From Aestuariibaculum marinum (lineage in GTDB: Bacteria; Bacteroidota; Bacteroidia; Flavobacteriales; Flavobacteriaceae), in assembly GCF_014596975.1 (NCBI RefSeq), contig NZ_JACVXD010000006.1:137742-201741 (forward strand): a DNA stretch of 64,000 nt. The letters run 5' to 3'. The translations under genes and the position numbers were made by a program. The notes under the pieces were generated by a model. That model saw nothing but the letters and a program-made list of their open reading frames with translations, ran no database searches and was not told the DNA's origin. Numbering within the stretch: the first letter of the stretch is position 1; every line of letters begins with the position of its first letter. Below, piece after piece: positions 41,583-50,460 of the stretch.

Positions 41583-42134
41583 TTGAAAGCACCTCTATTA
41601 AAATACAAACTCGTTATAAAATTTATTCTCACCTTTTTATTGGTGTATGTGGCTTTGTCGTTAGGGTATAAGTTTTACTTACAATTTTCTAATGGGTCCT
41701 TGTATTATCCGGATTATATAACGCATTTAGTGGCGGTACAATGTCAGGATGTGTTACAGACTTTAGGGTATCAGGTTGAAATGATTCCTCACGATAGTGA
41801 ACCTTCTATTAAAGTTATTTTAAATGGAGTTTATATATCTAGAATTATAGAAGGTTGCAATGCGTTTAGCGTGATTATCCTTTTTATATCATTTATTGTA
41901 GCCTTTGCTTCAGATTTTAAAACCACTATTATTTATATGTTGCTGGGGAGTGTTTTAATTTATGTGGTGAACCTTATTCGTATTGTGATTATAAATTTAG
42001 GGTTGTATTATTATCCTGAATACGAATCGATATTACATGAAATTATATTTCCTGTAATTATTTATGGTATGATGTTTTTGCTTTGGGTATTTTGGGTGAA
42101 TCGGTTTTCTAAAATAAAACATGTAAATGCCTAA
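41583..42134 (+). CDS. xrtF: Exosortase family protein XrtF
   Basis: A 183-residue membrane protein with about five transmembrane segments. The exosortase catalytic triad is present: Cys92 in IIEGCNAFSVIILF, Arg133 in YVVNLIRIVIINLG and His152 in ILHEIIFPVIIY. The short length and sequence match XrtF, the Bacteroidota variant. Exosortases are thought to cut C-terminal PEP-CTERM-like sorting tails and hand the protein to the cell surface. The frame starts with TTG at 41583, giving MKAPLLKYKLVIKF; no ATG precedes the first helix, so the TTG is needed. It overlaps its partner gene by 8 bases. Confidence 0.9.
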   Translation: MKAPLLKYKLVIKFILTFLLVYVALSLGYKFYLQFSNGSLYYPDYITHLVAVQCQDVLQTLGYQVEMIPHDSEPSIKVILNGVYISRIIEGCNAFSVIILFISFIVAFASDFKTTIIYMLLGSVLIYVVNLIRIVIINLGLYYYPEYESILHEIIFPVIIYGMMFLLWVFWVNRFSKIKHVNA

Positions 42135-42558
42135 AATTTTAAACTATATACTACTTGTTGTTTTATTTGGATTACTGATTATAATTCGTGCATTTGAGAG
42201 CGATTTGTTTTATGATCCGTACTTGACTTTTTTTAAAAACGACTATTTATATATCGATAGTCCAAGGCGTGAGTTGGCAAAGCTTGTGTTTTATACCAGT
42301 TTACGATTTTGGTTGAATACTTTTGTGTCGTTAGGAATTTTGTATTTGTTTTTTAAAGATTGGTCAGTTGTTAAGTTTTCGGTTCTCTTTTATGCCGTGG
42401 CTTATATTGTATTAATTTTAATATTCCTCTATTTTGTTATCAATCCGAGACAAGAAGATTACTATTTATTTTTTAATTTCAGAAGATTTCTGATTCAGCC
42501 AATACTACTGTTGCTCTTGTTACCGGCGTTTTATTATTATAAATTAAATAAGGTTTAA
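42127..42558 (+). CDS. Exosortase F system-associated membrane protein
   Basis: A 143-residue membrane protein with about four hydrophobic segments (ILNYILLVVLFGLLIIIRAF, FWLNTFVSLGILYLFF, FSVLFYAVAYIVLILIFLYFV, FLIQPILLLLLLPAFYYY). The pattern RAFESDLFYDPYLTFFKNDYL followed by a central FWLNT and a FNFRRFLIQP stretch matches the protein that accompanies XrtF. It starts inside the xrtF stop region (8-base overlap), so the two are one translational unit. Its role is unknown, perhaps as chaperone or substrate adaptor. No PEP-CTERM-like substrate was recognised in the window. Confidence 0.85.
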   Translation: MPKILNYILLVVLFGLLIIIRAFESDLFYDPYLTFFKNDYLYIDSPRRELAKLVFYTSLRFWLNTFVSLGILYLFFKDWSVVKFSVLFYAVAYIVLILIFLYFVINPRQEDYYLFFNFRRFLIQPILLLLLLPAFYYYKLNKV

Positions 42559-42565
42559 AACAAAA

Positions 42566-42594
42566 AAAACGCTTCAATATATTGAAGCGTTTTT
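42566..42594. terminator. Bidirectional intrinsic terminator between the exosortase pair and groEL
   Basis: CGCTTCAATA (42570-42579) is immediately followed by its reverse complement TATTGAAGCG (42580-42589), with A and T runs outside. It serves converging transcripts from both sides. Confidence 0.88.
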
Positions 42595-42619
42595 AAAAAT
42601 TTATCTATGGCGTTAGCCA

Positions 42620-44257
<1,638 letters not shown>

Positions 44258-44282
44258 TTATTGTTTTTGAGTTTTTAAGAAA

Positions 44283-44558
44283 TTAAATGATTGCTAAAAT
44301 GTCGCTTTCACGCATTATTAAATAATCTTTACCTTCTAATTTTAATTCTGTTCCAGCATATTTTCCATACAACACAGTATCGCCAACTTGCACGGTGATA
44401 GGCTCGTCTTTAGTTCCTTTACCGGCAGCTATAACAGTTCCTCTTTGTGGCTTTTCTTTAGCGTTGTCTGGAATAATAATTCCTGAAGCTGTTTTAGTTT
44501 CAGCGGCAGCTGGTTCAATAAGAACGCGGTCTGCTAATGGTTTAATGTTCAATGCCAT
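44283..44558 (-). CDS. groES: 10 kDa chaperonin GroES
   Basis: A 91-residue co-chaperonin: [44 protein letters not shown] includes the mobile loop (about 20-32), and the end [34 protein letters not shown] is standard. GroES caps GroEL. It is the first gene of the groESL pair, probably transcribed from the sigma-54-like site at 44624-44608. Confidence 0.97.
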   Translation of the reverse strand: MALNIKPLADRVLIEPAAAETKTASGIIIPDNAKEKPQRGTVIAAGKGTKDEPITVQVGDTVLYGKYAGTELKLEGKDYLIMRESDILAII

Positions 44559-44607
44559 TTGTATATATTTTTAAGTTTAAAAATTAATGTTTATTGCGTA
44601 TTGCCTA

Positions 44608-44624
44608 TTCTAAAAGTGTGCCAA
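44608..44624 (-). promoter_or_regulatory. Candidate sigma-54 promoter of groES-groEL
   Basis: Read on the minus strand, TTGGCACACTTTTAGAA has the -24 box (TTGGCAC), then GG and a G exactly 10 bases apart, as in the sigma-54 consensus; the -12 box is TAGAA instead of TTGCA. Transcription would start near 44597 with a leader of about 40 bases before groES. A sigma-54 activator is encoded 2 kb away. Confidence 0.45.
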
Positions 44625-44653
44625 TAGTGGTTAACTGACAAACTTGCAGCAAC

Positions 44654-44690
44654 AAAAAATGCCAACTTGAAAAGTTGGCATTTTTTTATA
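44654..44690 (-). terminator. Intrinsic terminator of the lptE-TPR-secG transcript
   Basis: AATGCCAACTT pairs with AAGTTGGCATT around 44658-44682 with a three-base loop, flanked by A on one side and T on the other. It lies 16 bases after the secG stop on the minus strand, before the groES promoter. Confidence 0.85.
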
Positions 44691-44705
44691 TTGATGTCGC
44701 ATGTT

Positions 44706-45059
44706 TTACTCAGCAGTCCCGTCAGCAGGTGTCGCAGTATCGTCAGCAGATTGCGTCGGATTTGGTAAAGGTTGTGCTGTTGTTGTGTCAGCATCTAAAG
44801 CTTTAGAATCTGCAGCTTCACCACCTCTGTTAATAGCCATATTAGATAATAAGATTAATACTAATAAAAGCGTTGCTAACGTCCATGTACTTTTGTCTAA
44901 AAAGTCGGTTGTCTTTTTAACACCACCTAATTGTTGTGTGCCACCGCCACCAAAAGAAGAAGATAATCCGCCTCCTTTAGGATTTTGTACCATAATAACT
45001 ACGATTAGTAAAAACGCTACTATAACGATTAATGCTAAAAATATTGTAAACGTGCTCAT
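44706..45059 (-). CDS. secG: Preprotein translocase subunit SecG
   Basis: A 117-residue protein with two membrane helices (FTIFLALIVIVAFLLIVVIMVQ and TLATLLLVLILLSNMAI) and the SecG signature QNPKGGGLSSSFGGGGTQQLGGVKKTTDFLDKSTW between them. The C-terminal tail is a Thr/Asp/Ala-rich extension. SecG stimulates SecYEG-dependent export. The start codon shares one base with the stop of the TPR-like gene upstream (TAATG), so translation is coupled. Confidence 0.94.
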   Translation of the reverse strand: MSTFTIFLALIVIVAFLLIVVIMVQNPKGGGLSSSFGGGGTQQLGGVKKTTDFLDKSTWTLATLLLVLILLSNMAINRGGEAADSKALDADTTTAQPLPNPTQSADDTATPADGTAE

Positions 45060-46048
45060 TATTCTATTTTATTTTGTTCTTGTAATTGTTGTACTGCTTT
45101 AATTTGGTTTGCAAAGAAACTATTTTTTTCTGGATATTTCAAACTTAAAATTTTATAAGATTGAATTGCCTTTTTATAGTTCTTTTGTTCTACATAAATT
45201 CGAGCTAAAGTTTCTGTCATTAAGGACTCTGGCTGTATCATCTGTGCCTTGGCCAAATTCCCTTTCGTTGCCGAACTTTTTGTTGGGTTAATTTTAGGGT
45301 TTTCCTGAATGAATTTATCTATTAATTCAAACTTTTTTTCTCGCTCAGAATCGTCTGTAGTATTGGATTCGTTTGCGGGTGCTTCAGTTTTAGATTCAGA
45401 AACACTTTCCGGTATAGGAGGTGTGGTTTCTTCTACTGGAGCTTCACTACGATCTATAGGTTTAAAGCGGGTAAGCTGTAACCATTCGTTAAACGAGTGG
45501 GTCTCATTTTGTGAAAATTCGAAGGGTTTCCCAATATTTAATATTTCTTCAGGCGACGTCTTTTCTTTTGAGGTTTCCTTAGGTGTTTCAGAAGTTGACT
45601 CTATATGCTTTTTTGAAGGGCGCGTCTCTTTTGGTTCGAACAGGGTAGGGTCTAAAACGCCAGTAGTATCCTTTACCTGTTGTTGTAAATTATCGTCAAA
45701 TTCAACGCGTCGATTTACAGAGATATCTTCGTAGTCAACCTCAATATCGTAGACATTTGAAATGTTCTGTTTTATAGACTCTGAAATTTCGTTTTGAAGA
45801 AATACATCAGAGGTTATAAAGTCGAACAAAATGCTACGATCGGTAGTGTATGCAGCCGTAGTTTTTAATTCCTGATTATATTTAAAACTACTCTGGTCTT
45901 TTAAACCTTTAAGGTAGATGGCTCGTGCCGGTTGAAAATACGGGAATTCGTCAATGATAGATTTTACCGCTTCAGTCTGCTCATGAGTTATAGACTGCGG
46001 ATGCTGAAGAATATATGTAAAATCTGTTGGGTTCATTGGCTTAGCCAA
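45059..46048 (-). CDS. Hypothetical protein with C-terminal TPR-like repeat
   Basis: This 329-residue cytosolic protein has an ordered N-terminal region (about 1-110, HEQTEAVKSIIDEFPYFQPARAIYLKGLKDQ, which resembles a helical repeat). A long low-complexity middle (about 130-245) is rich in Glu, Ser, Thr and Pro. The C-terminal TPR-like segment reads SLMTETLARIYVEQKNYKKAIQSYKILSLKYPEKNSFFANQIKAVQQL. No signal peptide or membrane helix is visible. It lies between lptE and secG on one strand, a conserved-looking arrangement, suggesting an envelope-related role, but no function can be given. Confidence 0.7.
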   Translation of the reverse strand: MAKPMNPTDFTYILQHPQSITHEQTEAVKSIIDEFPYFQPARAIYLKGLKDQSSFKYNQELKTTAAYTTDRSILFDFITSDVFLQNEISESIKQNISNVYDIEVDYEDISVNRRVEFDDNLQQQVKDTTGVLDPTLFEPKETRPSKKHIESTSETPKETSKEKTSPEEILNIGKPFEFSQNETHSFNEWLQLTRFKPIDRSEAPVEETTPPIPESVSESKTEAPANESNTTDDSEREKKFELIDKFIQENPKINPTKSSATKGNLAKAQMIQPESLMTETLARIYVEQKNYKKAIQSYKILSLKYPEKNSFFANQIKAVQQLQEQNKIE

Positions 46049-46075
46049 ATTTAATAATTTTTTATTATCAAATAA

Positions 46076-46585
46076 TTACCACTTAGCAAGTGTGGCATTA
46101 AAGATATCCTGAGTTAAACGCTCAAATATTTCTTCGTGAGCTGTTGTTTTTTGAGATCCGGTAAGCATTGCTGAACCATCGTAATCGTAGAAGAAGGAGA
46201 AGCTTTGTTCTAAATCGTCTTCTTCCTTTTTCTTATTAAAAAATCTAACCTTTACACTAATTGTTAAACGGTTTTGAGCCGCTCTATTATCTGAAGTGGC
46301 TGTAGTTGGAGATACACGGTAGTCGGTAATTTCGCCTTCGTATAATAAATCTCCATTAGTGGTTACCAAACTTAAATTGGTTTGGTTTTGTATTAAATCC
46401 TGTAAAGCGTTTTGGAATTGTAAATCTAAACCAGGCTCAAATAATAGGGCTGTGTTTTCAAAACGATTTACCTGGAATGTTTTAACGTTAGCCGGTACCG
46501 ATGCGCCTGTAAAAGAGTAAATGCCACAATTAAACAATGTTATGCTTAAAGCGAAAAATGATAAGTAGATAAGGTGTTTTTTCAT
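46076..46585 (-). CDS. lptE: LptE-family lipopolysaccharide assembly lipoprotein
   Basis: A 169-residue lipoprotein: leader MKKHLIYLSFFALSITLFNCGIYSF, predicted acylated Cys20. The sequence 'GIYSFTGASVPANVKTFQVNRFENTA' followed by FQNALQDLIQNQTNLSLVTTNGDLLYEGEITDYRV and TISVKVRFFNKK is the form LptE takes in Bacteroidota. With LptD it inserts lipopolysaccharide into the outer leaflet. It lies 69 bases after the sigma-54 activator and 27 before the TPR gene. Confidence 0.85.
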   Translation of the reverse strand: MKKHLIYLSFFALSITLFNCGIYSFTGASVPANVKTFQVNRFENTALLFEPGLDLQFQNALQDLIQNQTNLSLVTTNGDLLYEGEITDYRVSPTTATSDNRAAQNRLTISVKVRFFNKKKEEDDLEQSFSFFYDYDGSAMLTGSQKTTAHEEIFERLTQDIFNATLAKW

Positions 46586-46654
46586 GTTCTATTAACGTTG
46601 TTCGATGTGTTATGTTTGAGTGTAAAACGTTTCATCTTTCAACGGTTGTTTGCT

Positions 46655-47929
46655 TTACAAATTGTACTGTTTGATTTTTCGGTATAAAGTACGTTCGCTA
46701 ATACCTAATTCGGCTGCAGCTAATTTACGTTTTCCGCCGTGACGTTCAAGTGATTTTTTAATTAATTCCAGCTCTTTGTCTTGTAGGGATAGCGTTTCTT
46801 CCTCTTCAATTTCTTCAGCAAAATGATATTTATCGGTAATAGTTTCTGGAATGTCATGGTGAATGTTGTGCTCAGGAATTGAAAGTAACTCATTATTTGA
46901 AGGAGTTACATCTTCCTCAAAAATGGCATCGTCTTCATCGCTATCACCGTAAATTTTTTGAATTAAGCCCTCGTGACTTTTTTCAACATCTTTGGTGTTG
47001 CCACTTTTCATTAATTCAAGCGTGAGCTTCTTTAAATCGTTTAAATCGCTTTTCATGTCGAAAAGCACTTTGTAAAGAATTTCACGTTCGCTGCTGAAAT
47101 CGCTCTCTGATTTTGAGGTTTTAATAACTGCCGGCAAATTAGACGAACTGTTAGGGAGATAACTCACCAAAGTTTCAGCCGAAATCGTTCTGTCTTGTTC
47201 CAAAACCGACAATTGCTCAGCGATGTTGCGTAACTGTCTGATATTACCACTCCACCTGTAATTCATTAAGGTTTGCACAGCGGCATCGGTTAATTTGATG
47301 GTTGGCATTTTGTATTTTAAAGCAAAATCGCTGGCAAATTTCCTGAATAACAAATGAATGTCCTCCTGACGCTCACGTAAAGGCGGCAAATGAATTTCTA
47401 CGGTACTTAAACGGTAGTATAAATCTTCACGAAATTTTTCTTTTTCGATAGCTTCAAACATATTCACGTTTGTTGCAGCTACAATACGTACGTTGGTTTT
47501 TTGAACCTTACTGGATCCTACTTTTAAAAATTCACCATTTTCCAAAACACGAAGCAAACGCACTTGAGTGGTTAAGGGCAACTCACCAACTTCATCTAAA
47601 AAAATGGTTCCGCCATCGGCTACTTCAAAATACCCTTCACGAGTTTGTGTGGCTCCGGTAAAGGCACCTTTTTCGTGACCAAAAAGTTCACTGTCTATAG
47701 TTCCTTCTGGAATAGCACCACAGTTTACTGCAATGTATTTGTTGTGTTTTCGGTGGGAAAGCTGATGTATGATTTTTGGAATACTCTCTTTACCAACACC
47801 ACTTTCACCAGTAACCAAAACCGAAATATCGGTTGGGGCTACCTGAATTGCTTTTTCGATGGCGCGATTTAGCGCAGGTGTATTACCTATAATGCCAAAT
47901 CGTTGTTTTATAGCTTGAACAGATTCCAT
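46655..47929 (-). CDS. Sigma-54-dependent activator without a receiver domain
   Basis: This 424-residue protein starts directly with the AAA+ domain: Walker A GESGVGKE near residue 40, the sigma-54-contacting GAFTGA loop at about 90, Walker B GGTIFLDEVGEL, and the arginine fingers LPPLRERQEDI. There is no receiver, GAF or PAS domain. A Ser/Asp/Glu-rich linker of about 130 residues leads to a Fis-type HTH (GKRKLAAAELGISERTLYRKIKQYNL). It should activate sigma-54 promoters. Its input signal is not evident; control may be by its level or by the acidic linker. It lies between miaB and lptE on one strand, 9 bases after miaB. Confidence 0.92.
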   Translation of the reverse strand: MESVQAIKQRFGIIGNTPALNRAIEKAIQVAPTDISVLVTGESGVGKESIPKIIHQLSHRKHNKYIAVNCGAIPEGTIDSELFGHEKGAFTGATQTREGYFEVADGGTIFLDEVGELPLTTQVRLLRVLENGEFLKVGSSKVQKTNVRIVAATNVNMFEAIEKEKFREDLYYRLSTVEIHLPPLRERQEDIHLLFRKFASDFALKYKMPTIKLTDAAVQTLMNYRWSGNIRQLRNIAEQLSVLEQDRTISAETLVSYLPNSSSNLPAVIKTSKSESDFSSEREILYKVLFDMKSDLNDLKKLTLELMKSGNTKDVEKSHEGLIQKIYGDSDEDDAIFEEDVTPSNNELLSIPEHNIHHDIPETITDKYHFAEEIEEEETLSLQDKELELIKKSLERHGGKRKLAAAELGISERTLYRKIKQYNL

Positions 47930-47938
47930 AAATTATTA

Positions 47939-49387
47939 TTAGTTATTTTCTGAATAGCCTACAGCTTCACCAATTAAAGTGGTGCTGGTACAGTCGGTGA
48001 TTTTTACATTAACAAAATCGCCTGGTTTGTAATCGCCTTTTGGGAAAACAACCACTGTGTTTTGGCTATTACGTCCAGACCAGTGTTCGCTTGAACGTTT
48101 TGAAAGTTTTTCAATAAGCACTTCTTCAATTTTACCTAAATGCTGTTTGGTGCGGTAGAAGCTGTGTTCTTGTTGTAACTCAATAATTTCCTGCAAACGA
48201 CGTTTTTTAGTGTCTTCAGGAATATCGTCTTCCATTTTTCTTTCAGCTAAAGTCCCTGGACGTTCAGAATAAGCAAACATGAAACCGAAGTCGTATTTTA
48301 CATATTCCATTAAACTAAGTGTATCTTGGTGATCTTCTTCGGTCTCGGTAGGGAAACCAGAAATCATATCCTGTGAAATAGCACAGTCTGGAATAAGACG
48401 TTTAATGTTATCTATTAATTCGAAATACTCTTCGCGGGTATGCTGGCGGTTCATTTCCTGTAAAATACGGTTGCTACCACTTTGTACTGGAAGGTGAATG
48501 TATTTACAAATATTTCTGTGTTTTGCCATAGACTCAATTACATCTAAAGTCATATCCTGAGGATTAGATGTTGAGAAACGGAAACGCATTTTAGGGAATG
48601 TCGTGGCGCACATGTCTAATAGTTGAGCGAAGTTTACCGCTGTTGCTTTTTGGATATCGCTGGCTTTTTCAAAGTCTTTTTTAAGTCCGCCGCCATACCA
48701 AAGGAAACTATCTACATTCTGACCAAGAAGCGTAACTTCTTTAAAGCCTCTGTTCCATAAATCGGTGATTTCTTCCATGATACTTTGTGGATCTCTACTG
48801 CGCTCACGACCGCGCGTAAACGGGACCACACAGAACGTACACATATTATCGCACCCACGTGTAATAGATACAAAAGCCGTTACGCCGTTGGTGTTTAAAC
48901 GCACTGGAGCAATATCACCGTAAGTTTCTTCTTTAGATAGAATGACATTAATAGCGTCTCTACCTTCTTCAACTTCGGATAATAAATTCGGTAAATCTTT
49001 ATAAGCATCAGGACCTACAACAAGATCCACGATTTTTTCTTCTTCTAAGAATTTTGTTTTTAAACGCTCAGCCATACAACCTAAAACCCCAACCTTCATA
49101 CCTGGGTTGTGTGATTTTTTTACGGCGTTATATTTTTCCAAACGTTTGCGAACGGTTTGCTCTGCTTTATCACGAATAGAGCAGGTGTTAACCAGAACTA
49201 AATCGGCATCTTCTAAGTTTTGCGTCGTGTTATAACCTTGCTCTGTAAGAATAGAAGCAACAATCTCACTATCACTAAAATTCATTTGGCAACCATAACT
49301 TTCAATAAAAAGTTTACGCGTATTGCCGTCTTTTTGGTTAAGTACCAAAGTTTCTCCTTGTTTGTTTTCGTCTATAATTTTCTCCAT
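47939..49387 (-). CDS. miaB: tRNA-2-methylthio-N6-isopentenyladenosine synthase
   Basis: A 482-residue radical-SAM methylthiotransferase. The N-terminal UPF0004 domain has FIESYGCQMNFSDSEIVASIL and DLVLVNTCSIRDKAEQTVRKRL, then GVLGCMAERL, giving the three Cys of the auxiliary cluster. The radical-SAM triad is in TRGCDNMCTFCVVPFTRGRERSR. QSGSNRILQEMNR and the C-terminal TRAM domain (VNVKITDCTSTTLIGEAV) complete it. It converts i6A37 to ms2i6A37 in tRNA. It begins the miaB-activator-lptE-secG run. Confidence 0.96.
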   Translation of the reverse strand: MEKIIDENKQGETLVLNQKDGNTRKLFIESYGCQMNFSDSEIVASILTEQGYNTTQNLEDADLVLVNTCSIRDKAEQTVRKRLEKYNAVKKSHNPGMKVGVLGCMAERLKTKFLEEEKIVDLVVGPDAYKDLPNLLSEVEEGRDAINVILSKEETYGDIAPVRLNTNGVTAFVSITRGCDNMCTFCVVPFTRGRERSRDPQSIMEEITDLWNRGFKEVTLLGQNVDSFLWYGGGLKKDFEKASDIQKATAVNFAQLLDMCATTFPKMRFRFSTSNPQDMTLDVIESMAKHRNICKYIHLPVQSGSNRILQEMNRQHTREEYFELIDNIKRLIPDCAISQDMISGFPTETEEDHQDTLSLMEYVKYDFGFMFAYSERPGTLAERKMEDDIPEDTKKRRLQEIIELQQEHSFYRTKQHLGKIEEVLIEKLSKRSSEHWSGRNSQNTVVVFPKGDYKPGDFVNVKITDCTSTTLIGEAVGYSENN

Positions 49388-49446
49388 AACTATCTAGATC
49401 ACACGTGTCTCTCAATAAGCATGCAAAGATACAATTAATTTATTGT

Positions 49447-49515
49447 TTCTGACAAAGTGTCAGAACTTAAATAAATAATAATTTTTGTGAAATAAGACAG
49501 AAAATAGTTACTTTG
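49447..49515 (+). promoter_or_regulatory. Palindromic operator-like site and promoter upstream of the 49541 gene
   Basis: TTCTGACA-AAG-TGTCAGAA (49447-49465) is a perfect 8-bp inverted repeat between the divergent miaB and membrane-protein genes. Downstream, TTG (49485-49487) and TACTTTG (49509-49515) are 21 bases apart and may form a promoter, with the -7 box one T short. Confidence 0.5.
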
Positions 49516-49540
49516 ACTATACACTAATCAAAAATACTAG

Positions 49541-50323
49541 ATGAATACAACTACGACGTTATTAGAAAAAATAGCTCAGGCTAAAGATTTAGACTTTGGA
49601 AATATCTTTAGTGAGTCTATTGAATTGTTTAAGAAAACCTGGGTTCAGGGTTTTTTAATGCAATTATTTACCTTGATTGTTATGCTGCCAATTCTTATTG
49701 TTTTTTACATTCCGTTTATAACAATGATGATTGCGCAACAAAATAATGGATATGGCGATACACAGGCCATCGATAATTTTATGGCGGGAATTTCGGTTAT
49801 CTACGTGTTGTTGGTTTCTGTTGGTGCAGTTCTATTAGGAACTTTAACCATAGCCATCAATGCTGCTTTTTTCCGAATTATAAAAAAACTGGATTATGGA
49901 GAAGCAACCACGACATCAGATTTCTTTTATTTCTTTAAAATGAATTATTTGTCGAAACTGTTTGTGTTGCTTTTAGCAACCGTTGGAATTTCAATTGTTG
50001 CGGCATTATTATGTTATCTACCTTTAATATATGTTATGGTGCCGATAACGTTTTTTAATTTAATTTTTGCCTTCAACCCAGAGTTAAGTGTTGGAGATAT
50101 TGTGAAGGCGAGTTTTAAATTAGGGAATAAGAAATGGCTTATTACATTTGGTTTAATTATAGTAGCATCATTATTAGCTCAAATTGTAGGGTTTTTACTT
50201 TGTGGAATTGGGGTGTTAATCACAGCTCCTTTTGTATATCATCCTACCTATTTAATATATAAACACGTTATAGGTTTTAATGAAACACACGTTATCGATG
50301 AAATAGGAACATCGGTAGAATAA
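49541..50323 (+). CDS. Multipass membrane protein, 260 aa, unknown function
   Basis: An N-terminal soluble stretch of about 30 residues (TLLEKIAQAKDLDFGNIFSESIELFKKTW) precedes six or so membrane segments (LMQLFTLIVMLPILIVFYIPF, VIYVLLVSVGAVLLGTLTIAINAAFF, LFVLLLATVGISIVAALLCYLPLIYVMVPI, LITFGLIIVASLLAQIVGFLLCGIGVLI). The amphipathic opening and the 'SVGDIVKASFKLGNKKW' segment, with a final 'TAPFVYHPTYLIYKHVIGF', resemble the DUF975-like group of bacterial membrane proteins. I cannot name a function. It has its own promoter and terminator and a palindrome upstream. Confidence 0.72.
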   Translation: MNTTTTLLEKIAQAKDLDFGNIFSESIELFKKTWVQGFLMQLFTLIVMLPILIVFYIPFITMMIAQQNNGYGDTQAIDNFMAGISVIYVLLVSVGAVLLGTLTIAINAAFFRIIKKLDYGEATTTSDFFYFFKMNYLSKLFVLLLATVGISIVAALLCYLPLIYVMVPITFFNLIFAFNPELSVGDIVKASFKLGNKKWLITFGLIIVASLLAQIVGFLLCGIGVLITAPFVYHPTYLIYKHVIGFNETHVIDEIGTSVE

Positions 50324-50340
50324 ATTGTAAAATGAATTAA

Positions 50341-50377
50341 AAAGCCCGTTTTTTACATGTTGAAAACGGGCTTTTTT
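50341..50377 (+). terminator. Intrinsic terminator
   Basis: AAAGCCCGTTTT (50341-50352) pairs perfectly with AAAACGGGCTTT (50363-50374), ten-base loop, then a T run. Confidence 0.9.
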
Positions 50378-50432
50378 TATATATATTAGGGTAGATATTA
50401 TGTGAAATTAGGCAGATAAACTTTTTTTCATA

Positions 50433-50440
50433 TACATTTG
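50433..50440 (+). promoter_or_regulatory. -7 element of topA
   Basis: TACATTTG matches TAnnTTTG, 20 bases before the topA ATG. No TTG stands at the expected distance upstream. Confidence 0.5.
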
Positions 50441-50460
50441 TACCCTCAAAAAATCGAAGT

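Noticed and set aside
45309..45734. 141-codon plus-strand ORF opposite the TPR-like gene
   Set aside because: Ser/Val-rich mirror of the low-complexity Glu/Thr/Pro linker; not a separate gene.
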